From an uncultured Christensenella sp. (lineage in GTDB: Bacteria > Bacillota > Clostridia > Christensenellales > CAG-917), in NCBI GenBank assembly GCA_910577815.1, contig CAJTNO010000005.1:1-64000 (forward strand): DNA of 64,000 nucleotides, written 5' to 3'. The translations under genes and the position numbers were made by a program. The notes under the pieces are model-generated. The model saw only the letters and a list, made by a program, of their open reading frames with translations, was not told the origin of the DNA and made no database searches. Below are positions 59,757 to 64,000 of this stretch, in pieces. Positions within the stretch are counted from its first letter, which is position 1. Each line of letters opens with the position of its first letter.

Positions 59757-60344
59757 ATGGCAGCAAAAGAGGATTTGCGCGTACAGCGCACCCGCAAGTT
59801 GCTCTCCGACACCCTGCTCGATATGATGGAAACAGAATCAATCGAGCATATCAGCGTTATGGATTTGTGCAACTTGGCAATGATAAACCGCGGCACATTT
59901 TACAAGCATTTTGAGGACAAATACGCACTGCTCGGCTTCGCGCTTGAGGAATTGAAGCGCGACCTTTATGCCGACTTTTCCAAAAACAACAGCTATGAAG
60001 ATACTCCGCAGGCGGCAGTCCGCTCGTTTTTTGCTACGGCAATACGCTTCTTTTTTGGCAACAGCCATCGGATAGCCAACGTAATAAAAAACAATATGTG
60101 CGGCAAGGTCATAACCGCCATAGAGGAGTCTATCGCAACGTCTCTCAGCAACCTGATACTCAGGTATACCGACAGATACACCTTAAAAATTCCGTTGCCT
60201 ATCATATCGCAGTTTTTGGCGGGAGGGCTTGTAACAACCGCCCTATGGTGTATCGGCAACGATAAAATGGACTCTTATGAGGAGTATCTGGCATATCTCG
60301 ATTACGGTTGCCTTAATCCTCTGTTTGATGAAAAGCATATGTAA
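59757..60344 (+). CDS. TetR-family regulator
   Basis: 195 residues. N-terminal helix-turn-helix (about 10-60: RTRKLLSDTLLDMM, ISVMDLCNLAMINRGTFYKHFEDKYAL in parts; recognition helix NRGTFYKHF). The C-terminal ligand domain is of the Firmicutes type with no recognisable ligand. Divergent from the ABC exporter, which it most likely represses. GACGAGGAAT precedes the start. Confidence 0.9.
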   Translation: MAAKEDLRVQRTRKLLSDTLLDMMETESIEHISVMDLCNLAMINRGTFYKHFEDKYALLGFALEELKRDLYADFSKNNSYEDTPQAAVRSFFATAIRFFFGNSHRIANVIKNNMCGKVITAIEESIATSLSNLILRYTDRYTLKIPLPIISQFLAGGLVTTALWCIGNDKMDSYEEYLAYLDYGCLNPLFDEKHM

Positions 60345-60363
60345 ACTCAGCATTAAGTTATTT

Positions 60364-60390
60364 GCGCTCCCTCGGGAGCGCTTTATTTTT
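60364..60390 (+). terminator. Terminator of the tetR-like gene
   Basis: GCGCTCCC and GGGAGCGC arms (60364-60371, 60374-60381) followed by TTTATTTTTT. Confidence 0.85.
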
Positions 60391-60411
60391 TACAAAATTT
60401 CTCATAAACAT

Positions 60412-60440
60412 TTGACTTTTAGCAAACATAGATTTACACT
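60412..60440 (+). promoter_or_regulatory. clpB: Promoter of clpB
   Basis: TTGACT (60412-60417), 17-base spacer, TACACT (60435-60440), immediately followed by a CIRCE. Confidence 0.65.
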
Positions 60441-60441
60441 G

Positions 60442-60468
60442 TTAGCAATCAATAGCATAGAGTGCTAA
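60442..60468 (+). promoter_or_regulatory. clpB: CIRCE operator of clpB
   Basis: TTAGCAATC (60442-60450), 9-base spacer, GAGTGCTAA (60460-60468): a CIRCE with one mismatch in the left half. Predicts HrcA control of clpB. Confidence 0.93.
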
Positions 60469-60471
60469 ATA

Positions 60472-60495
60472 ATTGTTGACGAATTTGTCAACAAT
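60472..60495 (+). promoter_or_regulatory. Second palindrome in the clpB leader
   Basis: ATTGTTGAC and GTCAACAAT, perfect 9-bp arms with a GAATTT centre, lie between the CIRCE and the ribosome binding site (AAGGAGG begins right after). It could be a second operator or an RNA hairpin masking the start. Confidence 0.6.
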
Positions 60496-60506
60496 AAGGA
60501 GGACTT

Positions 60507-63101
60507 ATGGATACCGAAAAATATACAAAGAAAGCATTGGAAGCAATAAACGACGCTCAGACGCTTGCGCTTGAAAGACACAATCAGGAGCTTATGCCAG
60601 AGCATCTCACCTACGCGCTGCTTGCGGACGACAACGGACTGATACCTAAGCTGCTCACAAAATGCGGCGTAGACGCGCCGCAGCTTCAACGCGAGGCGGA
60701 CAGAATAATCGGCTCGTTCACGGCGGTCACAGGCAGCGGCTCGCCGCAGGTCTATATGTCAAGCGAAAGCGCGCTGATACTTTCGTCGGCGGACAAGCTA
60801 CGTAAAAAAGCCGGCGACGACTTTGTCAGCGTCGAACACGTTTTCGCCGCAATTCTCGACTCCCCTACCAAGGGACTGAAAAACGCCTTTGCAAAGGTAG
60901 GACTTACTAAAAGCAAGTTTAACGACGCGCTTTTGCAGGTTAAAACCTCAAAAGTGACAAGCGATAGTCCCGAGGACACCTATGACGTACTTTCAAAATA
61001 CGGCTACGATTTGGTGGAGAGAGCGAGCACGGGCAAGCTTGACCCCGTAATCGGTCGCGATGACGAAATAAGAAACGTGATAAGAATACTGTCCAGAAAA
61101 ACCAAAAACAATCCCGTGCTCATAGGCGAGCCGGGCGTAGGCAAAACGGCTATTGCGGAGGGCTTGGCTCAGCGTATCGTGCGCGGCGACGTGCCCGAGG
61201 GTTTAAAGGACAAGCACGTATTCGCCCTCGATATGGGCGCGCTTGTAGCCGGCGCAAAGTACAGAGGCGAGTTTGAAGAAAGGTTAAAAGCCGTACTCAA
61301 CGAAATCAAAAAGCAAAACGGCAGAACTCTCTTGTTTATAGACGAGCTGCACACCATAGTAGGCGCAGGCAAAACGGAAGGCAGTATGGACGCCGGCAAC
61401 CTGTTAAAGCCTATGCTTGCAAGAGGCGAGCTGCATTGTATAGGCGCAACCACGCTTGACGAATATCGCAAGTATATAGAGAAAGACGCCGCGTTAGAAC
61501 GCCGATTTCAGCCCGTACAGGTGGACGAACCGACCGTAGAGGACTCCATTGCCATACTGCGCGGACTAAAGGAAAGATATGAGATTTTTCACGGCGTTAG
61601 AATACACGACCGCGCGCTTGTTTGCGCCGCTACCCTATCCGACCGCTATATTTCGGACAGATTTTTACCCGACAAGGCTATAGACCTTGTTGACGAGGCG
61701 TGCGCGATGATAAGAACGGAAATTGACAGTATGCCGACCGAGATGGACGAAATAAGCCGAAAAATAATGCAGCTTCAGATAGAGGAAACCGCGCTTTCAA
61801 AGGAAACGGACGCGCTTTCGCTTAGCAGACGAGATACGATAAAGCGCGAGCTTGGCGAGCTACAGGACAAATTCAACGAAATGAAAGCACAGTGGGAAAA
61901 CGAAAAGAGCGAAATAACCGCCGTACAGGACACCAAAGCGGAAATCGACCGTGTAAACTCCGAAATAGAGGAGGCACAACGCAAGAGCGATTACGGCAAA
62001 GCGGCGGAGCTTCAATACGGCACCCTGCCCGCACTGCTTGAAAAGCTGCAAGCCGCCGAGCAGAAAAGCAAGGCGGGACATCAAAATCAGCTGTTGCGCG
62101 ACGAGGTAACCGCAGACGAAATAACAAAGATTGTTGCAAAATGGACGGGCATTCCCGTTACAAAGCTTATGGCAAGCGAAAAGGAAAAGCTTCTGCACCT
62201 CGAGGACGAGCTGCACAAGCGCGTCATAGGTCAGGACGAGGCGGTGCGCACGGTGAGCGAAGCTATCCTGCGTTCGCGCGCCGGAATATCCGACGAAAAC
62301 CGTCCTATCGGTTCGTTTATGTTCTTAGGACCTACGGGAGTAGGAAAGACGGAGCTTGCAAAAACACTGGCATCATATCTGTTTGATGATGAAAAAAACA
62401 TTGTGCGCATAGATATGACCGAGTATATGGAAAAATTCAGCGTAAGCAGACTGATTGGAGCGCCTCCGGGATACGTGGGCTACGACGAAGGAGGTCAGCT
62501 CACCGAAGCCGTGCGCAGGAAGCCGTATTCGGTTATACTGTTTGACGAAATAGAAAAAGCGCATCCTGACGTGTTCAACATACTCCTACAGGTACTGGAC
62601 GACGGCAGAATAACGGACAGCCAAGGCAGAACGGTCAACTTCAAAAATACCATTATAATAATGACGTCCAACCTTGGAAGCAGTCTGATATTGGATAACA
62701 TCGACGAAACCGGAAGTATAACGGAGGAAGCGAAGCAACAGGTTGACGCGCTTTTGAAAGCCACCTTCCGCCCCGAGTTCCTTAACCGTCTTGACGATAA
62801 GGTTCTGTTTACGCCTCTTGCGCGCAATCAGGTTTACGGCATAATTGATTTACTGCTCGAGCGGCTGTCGGACAGACTTGCAAGACAGGAGCTTAAGCTG
62901 AAAGTAACCGAAAACGCAAAAAACGCAATAGTTGACGGCGGCTACGACGTAACCTTCGGCGCAAGACCGCTCAAGCGCTATATAGAAAGTCACGTAGAAA
63001 ACGCTGTAGCACGCACTATACTCGCAGGCAATCTCAAGCAAGGCGATACGATAACGGTTGACGCGAAAGACGGCGCGCTTGAGATTAAAGTTGAAAAATG
63101 A
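60507..63101 (+). CDS. clpB: Disaggregase ClpB
   Basis: 864 residues. Rescues aggregated proteins with DnaK. N-domain repeats (1-145), AAA-1 with Walker A GEPGVGKTA and LLFIDELHTIVGAG, a coiled-coil middle domain (about 400-530, shorter on the charged motif than in some ClpB), AAA-2 with Walker A GPTGVGKTE, VILFDEIEKAH, and the C-terminal GARPLKR. The middle domain and lack of an IGF/LGF loop favour ClpB over ClpC/ClpA. AAGGAGG precedes the ATG. Regulated through CIRCE. Confidence 0.95.
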   Translation: MDTEKYTKKALEAINDAQTLALERHNQELMPEHLTYALLADDNGLIPKLLTKCGVDAPQLQREADRIIGSFTAVTGSGSPQVYMSSESALILSSADKLRKKAGDDFVSVEHVFAAILDSPTKGLKNAFAKVGLTKSKFNDALLQVKTSKVTSDSPEDTYDVLSKYGYDLVERASTGKLDPVIGRDDEIRNVIRILSRKTKNNPVLIGEPGVGKTAIAEGLAQRIVRGDVPEGLKDKHVFALDMGALVAGAKYRGEFEERLKAVLNEIKKQNGRTLLFIDELHTIVGAGKTEGSMDAGNLLKPMLARGELHCIGATTLDEYRKYIEKDAALERRFQPVQVDEPTVEDSIAILRGLKERYEIFHGVRIHDRALVCAATLSDRYISDRFLPDKAIDLVDEACAMIRTEIDSMPTEMDEISRKIMQLQIEETALSKETDALSLSRRDTIKRELGELQDKFNEMKAQWENEKSEITAVQDTKAEIDRVNSEIEEAQRKSDYGKAAELQYGTLPALLEKLQAAEQKSKAGHQNQLLRDEVTADEITKIVAKWTGIPVTKLMASEKEKLLHLEDELHKRVIGQDEAVRTVSEAILRSRAGISDENRPIGSFMFLGPTGVGKTELAKTLASYLFDDEKNIVRIDMTEYMEKFSVSRLIGAPPGYVGYDEGGQLTEAVRRKPYSVILFDEIEKAHPDVFNILLQVLDDGRITDSQGRTVNFKNTIIIMTSNLGSSLILDNIDETGSITEEAKQQVDALLKATFRPEFLNRLDDKVLFTPLARNQVYGIIDLLLERLSDRLARQELKLKVTENAKNAIVDGGYDVTFGARPLKRYIESHVENAVARTILAGNLKQGDTITVDAKDGALEIKVEK

Positions 63102-63174
63102 GCGCGGATATTGAATATAAGTCATATAATGCGGATAAACTTGATTATAACAATAAGCTTAAAGAGGCATTTAT

Positions 63175-63690
63175 ATGGCAAATTCAAACAGTAACAATCT
63201 ATCCACAATAACGTCGTCACCGCTTATTAGCGGAATTGCGTTGATAATCCTCGGCATACTTTTCTGCGCGCTACGCTCCGGATTTGTCAGCATATTGCTG
63301 ACGATAGTAGGCGTAGTACTGATAATCCTCGGCGCGCTTGCGCTTGTAGGCAAGAATTGGGCTATGGGACTTATAGAGGTTTCGGTAGGAATAATCATAA
63401 TCGCGTGCGGCTGGACAATAGTCGACGTCACCCTGCTGATACTTGGAATTGCCTTTATAGCCTACGCTATATATCAGCTTATACTTGCAATACCCAAGTT
63501 CAAGGGCAAAAAGCCTGCCGAAATACTGCTTGCGATATTAAATCCGCTCATACTTATGATACTCGGCATAATACTGGTGGTAGCAAAGTGGCAGATGATA
63601 GACGCAATATTTATCGTAATCGGCGTAGTGGCAATCGTCGCGGGAGCGATTATGATAATGCGCGACCTGTTCAGTAACAAGCAAGCGTAA
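63175..63690 (+). CDS. DUF308/HdeD-like membrane protein
   Basis: 171 residues with six short hydrophobic helices arranged as three hairpins (for example PLISGIALIILGILFCAL, ILLTIVGVVLIILGALAL, MGLIEVSVGIIIIACGW, VVAKWQMIDAIFIVIGVVAI). The repeated G-x3-I-x-L-G pattern matches the HdeD/DUF308 family, linked to acid resistance in enterobacteria but of unknown role here. AAAGAGG precedes it. It is 73 bases after clpB. Confidence 0.75.
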   Translation: MANSNSNNLSTITSSPLISGIALIILGILFCALRSGFVSILLTIVGVVLIILGALALVGKNWAMGLIEVSVGIIIIACGWTIVDVTLLILGIAFIAYAIYQLILAIPKFKGKKPAEILLAILNPLILMILGIILVVAKWQMIDAIFIVIGVVAIVAGAIMIMRDLFSNKQA

Positions 63691-63707
63691 TTACAAGACT
63701 AAAAAAA

Positions 63708-63735
63708 CCGTAGGTAAGTCCTACGGCTTTTTTAT
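63708..63735. terminator. Two-way terminator at the DUF308 gene
   Basis: CCGTAGG (63708-63714) pairs with CCTACGG (63720-63726), 5-base loop, followed by CTTTTTTATT on the plus strand and by a run of T on the minus strand. Confidence 0.88.
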
Positions 63736-63747
63736 TATTATCTCGTT

Positions 63748-64000
63748 TTATTCGGCGTCTATCGCAACGTAGACGTTGGCGAGCATATCCACGCATTTTT
63801 CGATGCCGATTGTCGCGCTGTTTACGCATATATCGTATTCGGACGACTTACCCCACTCGTTATCCGTATAATAACGGTAATGGCGCGAGCGCAGTCTGTC
63901 CGTATCCCTTATAAGCTTTTGCGCCTTCTTCTCGTTGGGAGCGTCGCCGTAAACCTCCATAACGCGCTTTACGCGCGCGCTGTCGTCGGCATAGACAAAC
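63748..64000 (-). CDS. Cytidylate kinase-like protein, C-terminal part
   Basis: A minus-strand frame enters from the right edge; 84 residues are visible and the 5' end is outside. Visible sequence includes FVYADDSARVKRVMEVYG, then KLIRDTDRLRSRHYRYYTDNEWG in parts, and SEYDICVNSATIGIE. The R-x-x-Y-Y-R-Y-Y-T-x-x-E-W-G and Y-D-x-C-x-N-S pattern matches the cytidylate-kinase-like (AAA_26) family, widely found in gut Firmicutes and of uncertain substrate. Confidence 0.8.
   Translation of the reverse strand, partial: FVYADDSARVKRVMEVYGDAPNEKKAQKLIRDTDRLRSRHYRYYTDNEWGKSSEYDICVNSATIGIEKCVDMLANVYVAIDAE

Noticed and set aside
1..64000. CRISPR arrays, tRNA or rRNA genes, transposases, prophage
   Set aside because: No regularly spaced repeats, no cloverleaf-like or rRNA sequence and no transposase or integrase motif was seen on either strand.

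Overview
The window looks like a chromosome segment from an uncultured, probably gut-associated, member of the Clostridia (Firmicutes). Pointers are Firmicutes-type gene order (secD-secF-recJ-rel-MBL hydrolase-hemZ; ftsK/spoIIIE-rimO-pgsA-cinA-recA; rpsO-pnp beside ylxY-like and M16 peptidase genes), HrcA/CIRCE control of groES-groEL and clpB, HemZ, a TIGR04086-type membrane protein, and sigma-A promoters (TTGACA/TATAAT type) with AGGAGG-type ribosome binding sites. Base composition is moderate and rather uniform, except for a visibly AT-rich restriction-modification island at about 53.7-55.6 kb. Species and genus cannot be fixed from the sequence alone.

Layout. (1) 1-9.4 kb, minus strand, accessory surface region. 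It holds a giant secreted/membrane protein with InlB-type repeats that runs off the left edge (1540 residues visible, no stop), a TasA/CalY-like secreted protein with a SipW-type signal, a membrane-anchored relative of it, and a cytoplasmic protein made of a catalytically ruined EAL domain plus six short aromatic repeats. Upstream of the first two genes lie two pairs of lox-like elements: palindromic arms around an asymmetric 7-bp core, with the two copies of each pair in inverted orientation. I read them as two candidate invertible DNA switches (phase-variable promoters), each pair having its own core. This is the most interesting signal in the window. (2) 9.5-43.7 kb, mostly minus strand, housekeeping: recA, a truncated cinA, pgsA, rimO, ftsK; M16 peptidase and a ylxY-like gene; pnp, rpsO; hemZ, MBL hydrolase, rel, recJ, secF, secD; yajC, tgt, queA, ruvB, ruvA, ruvC; an orphan degenerate ABC ATPase and a yfbR-like nucleotidase; pgi, a sugar-phosphate isomerase-like gene and a short HPF; groEL, groES with a CIRCE. 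(3) 43.9-53.6 kb, plus strand: dCMP deaminase, a cupin regulator followed by a potABCD polyamine transport operon with unusual PotA and PotD, yhbY, a 59-residue protein, and trkA-trkH potassium uptake. (4) 53.7-55.6 kb: a complete type II restriction-modification system (D12-class adenine methylase, HNH-like endonuclease, C controller with a recognisable C-box). (5) 55.7-60.4 kb: a heterodimeric ABC exporter with a divergent TetR regulator. (6) 60.4-64 kb: clpB under a CIRCE and a second palindrome, a DUF308/HdeD-like membrane protein, and the C-terminal end of a cytidylate-kinase-like gene running off the right edge.

Functionally, the core genes cover recombination and repair, septum DNA translocation, protein export, queuosine tRNA modification, stringent response and heat-shock chaperones. 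The accessory parts are a surface/matrix module that may phase-vary, a defence island and transport operons. No rRNA, tRNA, CRISPR array, prophage, transposase or site-specific recombinase gene was recognised in the window, so a recombinase for the proposed switches would have to act in trans from elsewhere.
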